Below, piece by piece: positions 26,394 through 34,480 of a DNA stretch of 64,000 nt (position 1 is the first letter of the stretch; each line of letters opens with the position of its first letter). The position numbers and the translations under genes are program-made. The notes under the pieces are model-generated. The model ran no database searches and was not told the origin of the DNA. It was given only the letters and a program-made list of their open reading frames with translations. Location of the stretch: the NCBI GenBank assembly GCA_947499125.1, contig CANMMP010000001.1, positions 62,001 to 126,000 of the forward strand, given 5' to 3'. The stretch comes from an uncultured Pontibacter sp. (lineage in GTDB: Bacteria > Bacteroidota > Bacteroidia > Cytophagales > Hymenobacteraceae).

Positions 26394-26479
26394 AGCTTTA
26401 TGGTTATATAATATACAAATGCAGCATGTGGGACATACCGCAAGTATAGGTTTACAGCTACAAAAGGTCTAAGGTTGCT

Positions 26480-29053
26480 TTATACTTCCCGTCTCAGTAC
26501 TTCCAGTGGTGGTCTGCTCAAAATGCCACGGCTATTCAGTATGCCGATTACTACAGTTAATATGGTAATGCCTACAAATACAGGGACTAACGGTAAAAGT
26601 TCCGGCACATAATTCACCTCAAAACTGAATACAGCGAGAGCCCAGCTTGCCACTACTGATAGTAACACGCCAGTTCCGGAAGCAAGTGCACCCAGCAGCA
26701 GATACTCGAAAGCAGTTATAGTTAAGATCTGTTTTCGGCTGGCTCCTAAGGTTCGTAAAAGTACGCTCTCCTGCACCCGCTGAAACCTGCTGATATTAAC
26801 CGAACCTATAAGTACAAGCAGGCCGGTACTTATACTGAACAATGCCATGAATCTTATCACGAACGCGATCTTACCCAGGATATCATCGAGGGTTTGAAGT
26901 ATAAGGTCGAGGTCGATGGCGGATACGTTAGGGAAACGCTGCACAAGTGCCCGCTGGAAATCTGCTGACTGCTGATCGGATTGCGTACGCGTCATGAGGA
27001 TATGAAACTGTGGCGCTTCTTCCAGCACGCCTTTCGGGAACAGTACCAGAAAGTTTGTTTGCACACGGTTCCATTCAATTTCGCGAAGATGATCTACCCT
27101 GGTCGTTATCATGGCACCCTGCACATTAAACAATAACGTGTCGCCCAGTTTTACTTTAAGTCGCTCGGCGTAGCGGTCTTCTATCGAGATAGGAACAATA
27201 GCTGCATCGCTGCTTACTTCTCCAGTCCATTTTCCATCTGCTGTCGTTTCAGTTTCATTCAGGGAATCGCGGTAGGTTACGCGGTACTCGCGGGTAAATA
27301 CCCTGTCCGGGATGCCTAAGGTCGTATCTTTTCTTACATCAGCAGCGCGCAGCTTATTGATCTGTTCCAGGCGCATGGTTACAACCGGCACCAGTTGCTG
27401 CACAGGCAGGCCCTGGGCTTTTGCCATATCAACTACGCCATCTTTCTGTGCGCTTTGTATATCAAATAAAACAAGGTTAGGCTGATTTTCACTTCCGGAA
27501 ATAGCCACCTCAGATAGCAATAGTCGTTGCGTTAGAACGAGCGTACCAATTAAAGCCGCACCAAGACCGATAGAAACTGTCAGAAGTAAGGTCTGGTTGT
27601 TTGGCCTGTAAAGATTTGCCAGGCTTTGGCGCCACACATACCCCCAGTTTACCGGGAAAAAGCGTTTAACCAACCACATCATGGCACGAGCCAGTAAAGC
27701 CAGCACTATAAAGCCAACTACCACCCCGGCAGTAAAGCCAAGCGCTCTTAAGATATTTCCCAGCTGCATCCACGCAAATACCAGCACAAACAGCAGTATC
27801 AAACCATAAACAGCAAGCCTAAGCGGGTCTTTCTGGTTGGTGAGGTGCTCCACGCTGGAGCGCAGCGTAATAATTGGCGATACATTACGAATAGTAAGCA
27901 AAGGCAACAGCGCAAACAACACTGATACCAGCACACCTATACCAATGCCTTCAGCTATAGCACTCCACGATACTCCTACATTAACCTCTACAGGCAGGAA
28001 CGCGCTGAAAAGTTGTGGTAAGTATAACTGTATCAGGCTGCCAAGTATAGCACCAATAACAGCACCTATAAAGCCCATGGCCAACACCTGGAAAAGATAG
28101 ATCAGAAAAGCCTGTTTGCCGCTTACACCTATACATCGTAACACACCAATGGTAGCGAGTTTCTCCCGGATATAAACGTGCACGGCACTTGCTACACCCA
28201 CACAGCCCAGCAACAGCGCTATAAAACCAACCAACGACAGGAAGCTAGCCAGATCGCTGTAGGCTTTACCTGTACTTTCCTGGCGGCTTTTAACAGTATC
28301 ATAGTTTATACCATCTTCCTCCAGGCGGGGCTCCAGTTTCTTTACCAGTTTATCGGCATCGGTCTTTTCTGGTAATTTAAAGTAGTGGTAGTAACTGATG
28401 CGGCTGCCTTTTTGCAACAAACCTGTTTCGTCGAGGTACTCTCTTGGTATGTAAACGGCTGGTGCTATAGTAGCTGTAATAGCCGATTGCCCCGGAATTT
28501 TTTGTAGTGCACCGGCAATCTCAAAAGTAAGCGCACCTACTTTAATAGAGTCACCGGGTTTGGTATTGAACTGTAAAAGTAAAGTTTGATCTACGAGCGC
28601 TCTTCGGCCTTGCCTGAAACTACGGCTGGCTTCAACAGGCTCTGTTTCGATAGCACCATAGTATGGAAATCCGCCTTCGAGGGCACGCACCTGCACCAGG
28701 CGTGTACTTTGCGTGGCATTAAAGTATACCATCGACACAAAACGAACCTCATCCGACCTGTCGCCTCCCACCGAAATGGAATCGATCAGCTTTAACGTAG
28801 CGCCTTCCGGAGGTTTATTTCCAGCCATTACCAGGTCGGCTCCTATTAACGATTTGGCTTGGGTATCGATATCTGAGCGCAGGTTATCGCTGAAAGAGTT
28901 TATAGCAACCAGTGCCGCTATACCTAACACGATAGACGATATAAAAAGCGCCAGCCTGCCACGGTTACGCCGGCTGTCGCGCCATGCCATGAGCAGCAGC
29001 CAGGGCAGGTTCAGTTTTTGTTTATCAGGAGTAAAGTTGCCGTTTTCAGCCAC
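26480..29053 (-). CDS. ABC transporter permease, YbbP/FtsX type
   Basis: An 857-residue inner-membrane permease with two FtsX-like domains. TM1 is near 35-55, followed by a large MacB-like periplasmic region. A TM group lies at ~275-400, with LASFLSLVGFIALLLGCVGVASAVHVYIREKLATIGVLRCIGVS. Central TMs lie at ~415-510, a second periplasmic part follows, and a final TM group lies at ~740-850 containing QRVQESVLLRTLGASRKQI. This 8-10 TM layout matches YbbP. It follows the ATPase gene by 94 bp on the same strand. The substrate is unknown; the family is often linked to lipid or lipoprotein handling or export of hydrophobic compounds. Confidence 0.9.
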   Translation of the reverse strand: MAENGNFTPDKQKLNLPWLLLMAWRDSRRNRGRLALFISSIVLGIAALVAINSFSDNLRSDIDTQAKSLIGADLVMAGNKPPEGATLKLIDSISVGGDRSDEVRFVSMVYFNATQSTRLVQVRALEGGFPYYGAIETEPVEASRSFRQGRRALVDQTLLLQFNTKPGDSIKVGALTFEIAGALQKIPGQSAITATIAPAVYIPREYLDETGLLQKGSRISYYHYFKLPEKTDADKLVKKLEPRLEEDGINYDTVKSRQESTGKAYSDLASFLSLVGFIALLLGCVGVASAVHVYIREKLATIGVLRCIGVSGKQAFLIYLFQVLAMGFIGAVIGAILGSLIQLYLPQLFSAFLPVEVNVGVSWSAIAEGIGIGVLVSVLFALLPLLTIRNVSPIITLRSSVEHLTNQKDPLRLAVYGLILLFVLVFAWMQLGNILRALGFTAGVVVGFIVLALLARAMMWLVKRFFPVNWGYVWRQSLANLYRPNNQTLLLTVSIGLGAALIGTLVLTQRLLLSEVAISGSENQPNLVLFDIQSAQKDGVVDMAKAQGLPVQQLVPVVTMRLEQINKLRAADVRKDTTLGIPDRVFTREYRVTYRDSLNETETTADGKWTGEVSSDAAIVPISIEDRYAERLKVKLGDTLLFNVQGAMITTRVDHLREIEWNRVQTNFLVLFPKGVLEEAPQFHILMTRTQSDQQSADFQRALVQRFPNVSAIDLDLILQTLDDILGKIAFVIRFMALFSISTGLLVLIGSVNISRFQRVQESVLLRTLGASRKQILTITAFEYLLLGALASGTGVLLSVVASWALAVFSFEVNYVPELLPLVPVFVGITILTVVIGILNSRGILSRPPLEVLRREV

Positions 29054-29147
29054 AGATCTTACACTTTATTTGCAATGAATAATGAACAGGTTCTAACGCT
29101 GGGTGTTAAAGCTATACTTTAAGTTTAAACTATAACTATACAGTAAG

Positions 29148-29846
29148 TCAGTTATTATTCATTAAGGTTGTTATTTCGTCTGATACCACCTGGCCACCTT
29201 TTATACGGATGATGCGGTTTGTTTTTTCGGCAAGTTCCAGGTCGTGAGTTACAAGCACAAGCGTAGTGCCGGCATCGCGGTTAAGGTCGAAAAGCAACTG
29301 CTCTACATGCTGTCCTGTTTCTTCGTCCAGGTTACCGGTTGGCTCATCTGCAAAAAGTATAGTTGGTTTATTCGAGAATGCCCGGGCTATACTTACGCGT
29401 TGCTGCTCGCCACCAGAAAGCTGCGTCGGGTAATGGTCGGCACGTTCAGCCAGTCCTACCCGCCCCAAAAGTTCGAGTGCCTGGTTCTGTACATTGCGCT
29501 CGCCGCGCAGTTCTAATGGCACCATCACATTTTCGAGGGCCGTAAGCGTAGGTATAAGCTGGAAGTTCTGAAACACAAAACCCACATACTGGTTACGTAC
29601 CTGTGCCCGCTGGTCTTCGTTCATGGTATCCAGGGTTACACCATTAAGTATAACTGAACCCGAACTAGCCCTGTCGAGACCTGCGCATAAGCCCAGTAAA
29701 GTAGTTTTACCGCTACCGGATGGGCCAACTATAGAACAGGTATCGCCGGCCTGCAGCGTAAAATTAATATCGTGCAGCACCGTAAGATGACGGTCGCCGG
29801 AGTCGTACGTTTTAGTAAGATTTATGATTTGTAGTATCTCAGACAC
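29148..29846 (-). CDS. ABC transporter ATP-binding protein, YbbA/LolD type
   Basis: A 232-residue ATPase. Walker A is GPSGSGKTT (41-49), the signature LSGGEQQR (143-150), Walker B ILFADE (163-168), and the H-loop lies in [23 protein letters not shown] is typical of the LolD/MacB/YbbA branch. It energises the permease encoded directly downstream. It is divergent from tesA with 139 bp between the starts, the same order as E. coli tesA-ybbA-ybbP. Confidence 0.94.
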   Translation of the reverse strand: MSEILQIINLTKTYDSGDRHLTVLHDINFTLQAGDTCSIVGPSGSGKTTLLGLCAGLDRASSGSVILNGVTLDTMNEDQRAQVRNQYVGFVFQNFQLIPTLTALENVMVPLELRGERNVQNQALELLGRVGLAERADHYPTQLSGGEQQRVSIARAFSNKPTILFADEPTGNLDEETGQHVEQLLFDLNRDAGTTLVLVTHDLELAEKTNRIIRIKGGQVVSDEITTLMNNN

Positions 29847-29985
29847 AGTTTTGGAGAAGTTTATAGTTAAGATGCTGTAAAAAAACGTGGCTTACAGACC
29901 AGATGTTTTGGCTAAGACTTTATAACTGTTTAAGTTCGTTTAATGTTTGTTATAGTATAAAGATACAACTAAAAAGATATAACGC

Positions 29986-30705
29986 GTGAAAGTAACAACT
30001 AATTGGATATGGGCTGTCGGGCTCAGTTTGGCCTTTATCAGTTGCAACCAGACCGAAACAGCTACACAAACCGAGACCGGGCAAACAACCGAGACTGGTA
30101 CAACAAATAGTAACCAGCCAGCAGATAAAAAGGAAGAAACACGAACTATTGTGTTTTATGGCAATAGCCTTACTGCCGGCTATGGGTTAGAGCCCTCCCA
30201 GGCTTTCCCGGCCCTGATACAGCAACGACTGGATTCCCTTGGATATAAATACCAGGTGGTTAATGCTGGTGTTAGTGGCGAGACCACAGCAGGCGGTAAA
30301 AGCCGCATCGACTGGCTGCTTAAAAAGCCGCTCGATATTTTTGTGCTGGAGCTGGGTGCAAACGATGGCCTTCGTGGTCTGGACACGGAGAGTACTTATA
30401 GTAACCTGAAAACGATCATAACTAAAGTGCGTGATGCAAACCCCGATGCCGAAATTATACTTGCCGGTATGCAGTTGCCACCAAGTATGGGCCAGCAATA
30501 CACCCGCGATTTTAACGAAGTATTTACACGACTGGCAAAAGATGAGAAAGTGCACCTGATCCCTTTTATACTAGAGGGCGTTGGCGGGGACCCTGAGCTT
30601 AACCAGAACGATGGCATCCACCCAACAGAAGAGGGACAGCATATTTTAGCAGATAACGTATGGGCCGTACTGGAGCCTATAGTAAAGGAACAGCAGGCAC
30701 TTTAA
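29986..30705 (+). CDS. tesA: SGNH-type arylesterase/acyl-CoA thioesterase I, lipoprotein
   Basis: A 239-residue GDSL/SGNH hydrolase. The SGNH blocks are FYGNSLTAGYG (Ser61), AGVSGETTAGG (Gly), ELGANDGLRG (Asn) and NQNDGIHPTEEG (Asp/His). An N-terminal signal ends at FISC (Cys20), suggesting a lipid anchor, followed by a Thr/Glu-rich linker (~21-50). E. coli TesA lacks such an anchor. It starts with GTG at 29986; no ATG fits before the signal. It is divergent from the YbbA-like ATPase, and the pairing is conserved across phyla. Confidence 0.9.
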   Translation: MKVTTNWIWAVGLSLAFISCNQTETATQTETGQTTETGTTNSNQPADKKEETRTIVFYGNSLTAGYGLEPSQAFPALIQQRLDSLGYKYQVVNAGVSGETTAGGKSRIDWLLKKPLDIFVLELGANDGLRGLDTESTYSNLKTIITKVRDANPDAEIILAGMQLPPSMGQQYTRDFNEVFTRLAKDEKVHLIPFILEGVGGDPELNQNDGIHPTEEGQHILADNVWAVLEPIVKEQQAL

Positions 30706-30806
30706 AATATTTTTAATTTTTTTTTCAGCTTAACGTAACCTTCTTATATAGATGCCGTTAGTATGTATGGCTAAAAGTTGAAAATTTATTTTCATACAAC
30801 ATGAAA

Positions 30807-30833
30807 GGTTCTCCAGACGGGAGAGCCTTTTTT
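30807..30833 (+). terminator. terminator after tesA
   Basis: GGTTCTCC-agacg-GGAGAGCC forms an 8-bp stem with one G-T pair, followed by TTTTTT. Confidence 0.8.
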
Positions 30834-31021
30834 GTTTTCAGGCCTATCTATTCTCACTTCCTGCCTCTAAGGCAACATCTCTCCTATTCATTTTATACTT
30901 CACTAACAGCAAGTTGCCTTTTTCTTTTAAAAAGTTGCAAATTTTTATAGTTGATTATCAGATATTTATAGTTGACGGCAAGGTTAGTTCTAAAAAAAAG
31001 AAGAAATTTATAACAACCCAG

Positions 31022-31050
31022 GCAACCTCTGCCCTGTGGTTTACATCTTA
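31022..31050 (+). promoter_or_regulatory. possible ECF-type promoter of the sigma-factor operon
   Basis: GCAACC (31022-31027), a 16-nt spacer and CATCTTA (31044-31050) lie 75 bp before the sigma gene. The AACC-type -35 and the spacing are what an autoregulated ECF promoter would show. The rest of the 30834-31124 gap is AT-rich, with a TTTATAGTTGA direct repeat and a GGCAAC/GTTGCC pair and no other feature. Confidence 0.3.
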
Positions 31051-31124
31051 GGTACAAGAACGCAGCAAAACGCTGAGAGCATTTACCAAAGAAAGCAATA
31101 TTATAAGTTAAACTTCTACCCAGC

Positions 31125-31658
31125 GTGACAGAGCAAGAACTGATAGCAGGATGCCAGAAAGGCGACAGTAAAGCACAGAAGGTGCTCTATGAACGCTATG
31201 CATCCATGATGTTTGGAGTTTGCATGCGCTACCTTAAAAACGACATGGACGCTGAAGAAGCGCTACTGAATGGTTTTATGCAGATCTACAAACACATTGA
31301 GAGATTTGAAGCCAAAGGAAGTTTTGAAGGATGGGTAAGACGCATTATGGTGAACGAGGCACTTGGTTTTTTAAGAAAAAAAGAACCCCTGCACCTGGCC
31401 ATAGAAGATGGTTATACGCAGATAGCTGACCAAAACGGTGCCGACAACCAACTGGCTGAAGGCGAACTGCTGGCGATGTTACATAGCCTGCCGGCTGGTT
31501 ACCGTGCCGTGTTTAACTTATATGCTATCGAAGGTTACTCTCATAAAGAGATCGCTGACATGCTTAACATTACCGAAGGAACATCAAAGTCGCAGCTGAG
31601 CAAAGCGCGGGCTATGTTACAAAGAAAACTGAACGGCCTGGAAGCAATTGCCAGCTAA
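31125..31658 (+). CDS. ECF RNA polymerase sigma factor (sigma-70 family)
   Basis: A 177-residue sigma factor with only regions 2 and 4. Region 2 is ~10-85, including YASMMFGVCMRYLKNDMDAEEALLNGFMQIYKHI and FEGWVRRIMVNEAL. Region 4 is ~110-170, with LPAGYRAVFNLYAIEGYSHKEIADMLNITEGTSKSQLSKARAML as the -35-binding helix-turn-helix. It starts with GTG at 31125. It leads a three-gene operon (17-bp and 11-bp gaps) with an anti-sigma-like membrane protein and an exported protein, a common Cytophagales arrangement for envelope stress control. The specific signal is unknown. Confidence 0.92.
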   Translation: MTEQELIAGCQKGDSKAQKVLYERYASMMFGVCMRYLKNDMDAEEALLNGFMQIYKHIERFEAKGSFEGWVRRIMVNEALGFLRKKEPLHLAIEDGYTQIADQNGADNQLAEGELLAMLHSLPAGYRAVFNLYAIEGYSHKEIADMLNITEGTSKSQLSKARAMLQRKLNGLEAIAS

Positions 31659-31659
31659 G

Positions 31660-31667
31660 AAAGGAGG
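31660..31667 (+). promoter_or_regulatory. strong Shine-Dalgarno site
   Basis: AAAGGAGG, 8 nt before the ATG at 31676, directly after the sigma-gene stop. Full SD matches are rare in Bacteroidota, and I saw no comparably strong one elsewhere in the window. Confidence 0.7.
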
Positions 31668-31675
31668 ATAAATAA

Positions 31676-32485
31676 ATGGAACCTGAAGAAATAGACAACT
31701 TATTTAAAGAGCGGCTCGGCCGTATGGCTCCTGCCCCATCCCCTGACCTGTTTAACAGATTGCAGGACCGCATGGAAGCCGAAATGCCACAGCACCAGCA
31801 AAAGCGCCGTTTTGGATTTTTATACTACTCTATAGCAGCCGCTATTACCTTGCTGCTTGCCGTGGGTGTAGTGCTTAAGTTACAGCAGCCACAAGTGGTA
31901 AGTAACCAAACTATAGCACAAAACCAGGGATTAGAGCCGCTTCAAACTATAACTCCGGAAGTTGAATCGAAATTTACCCCGGACCATAGCATTGCAGCTG
32001 TTACACCTATAGAAACAGAGGAACCAGCAACAACAGAGCCAGCTATAATTGAGCAGAAAATTGATAAGCCAGTTCGCAAACAAGTTAACAAGCAAGCCGA
32101 GCGCTGGGTAAAAATGGAAGAAACACGTAAGCAGCCGGCACAGTTTGCCAGCCAGGACACAAAACCTGAGCAGTCGGAAATTATCCGTGAAACTTTAACT
32201 GAAACACCAGTGGCTTTTGCTGCAGCTAAAAGCGCTGAGCCTGTTGAGATTGTAATTAAGCGTGCCATAACACCAGATGCTCAGTTTGTATCTGCCCCGG
32301 CCGAAACCAATGAGGAAGGTGACTTTAAGAAAAAGCAGCGCCTGGCTAAAAACATCTTTAAGCAGGTACGAAACCTTACTAACGGCGAGGAGATCGACTT
32401 TAAAGCGATCGGTGTAGACAAAGACCGCCTTGCATTTGAACCTAAAACAGCAAAAGAAAAACTATCAAAAGTAATTAATCTCTAA
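31676..32485 (+). CDS. putative anti-sigma factor, single-pass membrane protein
   Basis: A 269-residue protein with a cytoplasmic N-terminus (1-~42: MEPEEIDNLFKERLGRMAPAPSPDLFNRLQDRM), one membrane helix (~46-66: YYSIAAAITLLLAVGVVL) and a Thr/Glu/Pro-rich extracytoplasmic part. This topology, and its position 17 bp after the ECF sigma gene, suggest it holds the sigma factor. No classical zinc-binding HxxxCxxC motif is present, so the assignment rests on context. It has a strong SD, unlike its neighbours. Confidence 0.65.
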   Translation: MEPEEIDNLFKERLGRMAPAPSPDLFNRLQDRMEAEMPQHQQKRRFGFLYYSIAAAITLLLAVGVVLKLQQPQVVSNQTIAQNQGLEPLQTITPEVESKFTPDHSIAAVTPIETEEPATTEPAIIEQKIDKPVRKQVNKQAERWVKMEETRKQPAQFASQDTKPEQSEIIRETLTETPVAFAAAKSAEPVEIVIKRAITPDAQFVSAPAETNEEGDFKKKQRLAKNIFKQVRNLTNGEEIDFKAIGVDKDRLAFEPKTAKEKLSKVINL

Positions 32486-32496
32486 CCTTTATAACC

Positions 32497-33648
32497 ATGA
32501 AAAAGATTGTACTTCTCGCAATGGCCATTTGCATGGCCGCAGCTACCGGTGTGTCTGCCAAAGGCGGCCCTACCGTTGACCTCCCAATCGAAAAACAGGA
32601 TACTATTGTAGTTAAAATGGCCAATGGCGCCAAAATGATCCTGCACCTGCAGGACATGAAACAACTGAAAGCTTTCAAGACCTATAGCCTCGACTCACTG
32701 ATGCGCGAACTTGATAAGTATATAGCTGAAGTTGATAAACTGGAAGGCGCTGCCCAGCAGGATGACGCTTCTAAACAGATGACCGTTGTATTCAATAAGA
32801 CTGGAGATGGTAAAGCTACAGAGCAGGTAACTGTAACAATAGAAGAAACCGATGCCCAGGGCAATGTAACCCGGCAGCAGCGCGAAATCAAAGTAGAAAG
32901 AAGAAAGGAAATAGTATCGGATGAGGTTGTGGCGATCGTGAGAGAGGCTGTTAAAACTACCCATGATGATGATGATGAGGATTTGGATGACGAGGAAGAA
33001 GATACTACCACGCATGTTAAGCCTTACAAATCTACCCGCTTTAACCTGGACCTGGATCTCGGCCTGAACACCTTTATCGACAGAGAAGATAACAACGACA
33101 TTTTTGTACCGGACCTGAAGCCGATGGGCTCACGTTATGTAAGTATAAACTCTCACCTGATCTCTCAGATCGGTGGCCAGAAAAGCCCTTTCTTCCTGGT
33201 ATCAGGCCTTGAGTTTGCCTTTAACAACTATATGTTCGATAAGAATGTGATCGTGCAGGACATTGACGACGAAACTGTATTTACTAAAATAGAAGAAGTG
33301 AAATACGACAAGTCAAAGCTGGCTACCTCAAGTGTAAACGTTCCACTAATGGCAATGCTGGACTTCAAACGCCCTAATGGTAAAGAAGGATTTCATGTAG
33401 GAGCCGGTGGTTTTGTAGGTTACCGTTTAGGCAGCCACAGCAAAATTAAGTACGAGCACGATGGCAGCACTACCAAAGACAAAGACCATGGCAGCTTTAA
33501 CCTGACCGATATGCAATATGGTTTGACTGGTGTGATCGGGTACGACGACCTGAGCCTGTTTGTGAAGTATAACATGAACGACCTGTTCAAAGAGAACCGT
33601 GGACCGCAGCTTAATACCATCAGCTTTGGCCTTCGCATATTAAATTAA
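32497..33648 (+). CDS. exported protein, predicted outer-membrane beta-barrel
   Basis: A 383-residue protein with a signal peptide (1-22, cleavage near VSAKG). The N-terminal half is acidic and helical, with a Lys/Glu-rich stretch and an Asp/Glu run (DDDDEDLDDEEED near 152). The C-terminal ~200 residues alternate in the beta-barrel manner (FNLDLDLGLNTF, FFLVSGLEFAFNNYMF, GAGGFVGYRLG, YGLTGVIGYDDLSLFVKYNMNDLF) and end ISFGLRILN. It lies 11 bp downstream of the anti-sigma gene in the sigma operon, so it is probably a target or sensor in the same response. Function unknown. Confidence 0.72.
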   Translation: MKKIVLLAMAICMAAATGVSAKGGPTVDLPIEKQDTIVVKMANGAKMILHLQDMKQLKAFKTYSLDSLMRELDKYIAEVDKLEGAAQQDDASKQMTVVFNKTGDGKATEQVTVTIEETDAQGNVTRQQREIKVERRKEIVSDEVVAIVREAVKTTHDDDDEDLDDEEEDTTTHVKPYKSTRFNLDLDLGLNTFIDREDNNDIFVPDLKPMGSRYVSINSHLISQIGGQKSPFFLVSGLEFAFNNYMFDKNVIVQDIDDETVFTKIEEVKYDKSKLATSSVNVPLMAMLDFKRPNGKEGFHVGAGGFVGYRLGSHSKIKYEHDGSTTKDKDHGSFNLTDMQYGLTGVIGYDDLSLFVKYNMNDLFKENRGPQLNTISFGLRILN

Positions 33649-33673
33649 GAAAATAGCTTTAGTTTTAGTTAAA

Positions 33674-33704
33674 AGAGAGTACTGTAGCGGTGCTCTCTTT
33701 TTTT
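33674..33704. terminator. terminator after sigma operon
   Basis: AGAGAGTAC/GTGCTCTCT stem (one mismatch) with a 7-nt loop, followed by seven T. It lies between converging genes. Confidence 0.78.
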
Positions 33705-33721
33705 ATACTTAAAGTTGTGGT

Positions 33722-34468
33722 TTAAGCCCAGCGCCTGAAGTTATCAATAATTATGGCAGTTGCAGTAGCTACATTCAACGATTCGGCATTGCCGAAGGCG
33801 GGTATTTTTATTAGTTGGTTAATATGTGTTGCCACTTCCGGCCGGATGCCGTTTGCCTCGTTACCCATTACCACAATGCCTTGCGGCTTTAACTTTAGGT
33901 GATGAATATTTTCGCCGTCGAGTGATGCTCCGTAAATATGATGCGTCTGTTTTAGGTTTAGTAACCAGTTTTCGAGGTTAAGGTAGTGCACCTGCATACG
34001 CGTGAAAGATCCCATGGTGGCGGCAATTACTTTAGGATTATAAAAGTCAGCACAATGTTCAGAACAGATGATCTTTTCAATTCCGTACCAGTCTGCGATG
34101 CGGATAATGGTGCCTAAATTACCAGGGTCACGAATATCATCGAGGGCAATTACTAATTCACTCGGTTTTATACTTAACTTTGGTAACTGCCGCATAAGCC
34201 CAACAGCAAGTGCAGCGTTATTTGTAGCATAAGTGCCTGCTTTTACAAGGTCGTTTTCTGTAACAACTTCGTAATGTATATCTTTACCGAGCAAGCGGGC
34301 ATGTTCTTTTTCAAAACTTTCGGTTACGTACACATGCTGCAGCTCAAAACCGGAACGCAGTAATTCTAATACACTTTTTGCACCCTCCACCACAAAGGCT
34401 TGGTGTTGGTTGCGGTATTTTTTTACTTGCAATGAGTTTATATATTTTATAACTGCTTTCGATAACAT
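33722..34468 (-). CDS. TrmH/SpoU family RNA methyltransferase
   Basis: A 248-residue SPOUT-class RNA 2'-O-ribose methyltransferase. The N-terminal substrate-binding domain (1-~95) has HQAFVVEGAKSVLELL. The knotted C-terminal domain carries the three SpoU motifs: DDIRDPGNLGTIIRIADWYG, GIVVMGNEANGI, and IPAFGNAESLNVATATAI. The target RNA (rRNA or tRNA) is not determinable. Its start lies only 12 bp from the divergent tamL start, so the promoters must overlap coding sequence. Confidence 0.9.
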   Translation of the reverse strand: MLSKAVIKYINSLQVKKYRNQHQAFVVEGAKSVLELLRSGFELQHVYVTESFEKEHARLLGKDIHYEVVTENDLVKAGTYATNNAALAVGLMRQLPKLSIKPSELVIALDDIRDPGNLGTIIRIADWYGIEKIICSEHCADFYNPKVIAATMGSFTRMQVHYLNLENWLLNLKQTHHIYGASLDGENIHHLKLKPQGIVVMGNEANGIRPEVATHINQLIKIPAFGNAESLNVATATAIIIDNFRRWA

Positions 34469-34480
34469 AACTAATTTCGT

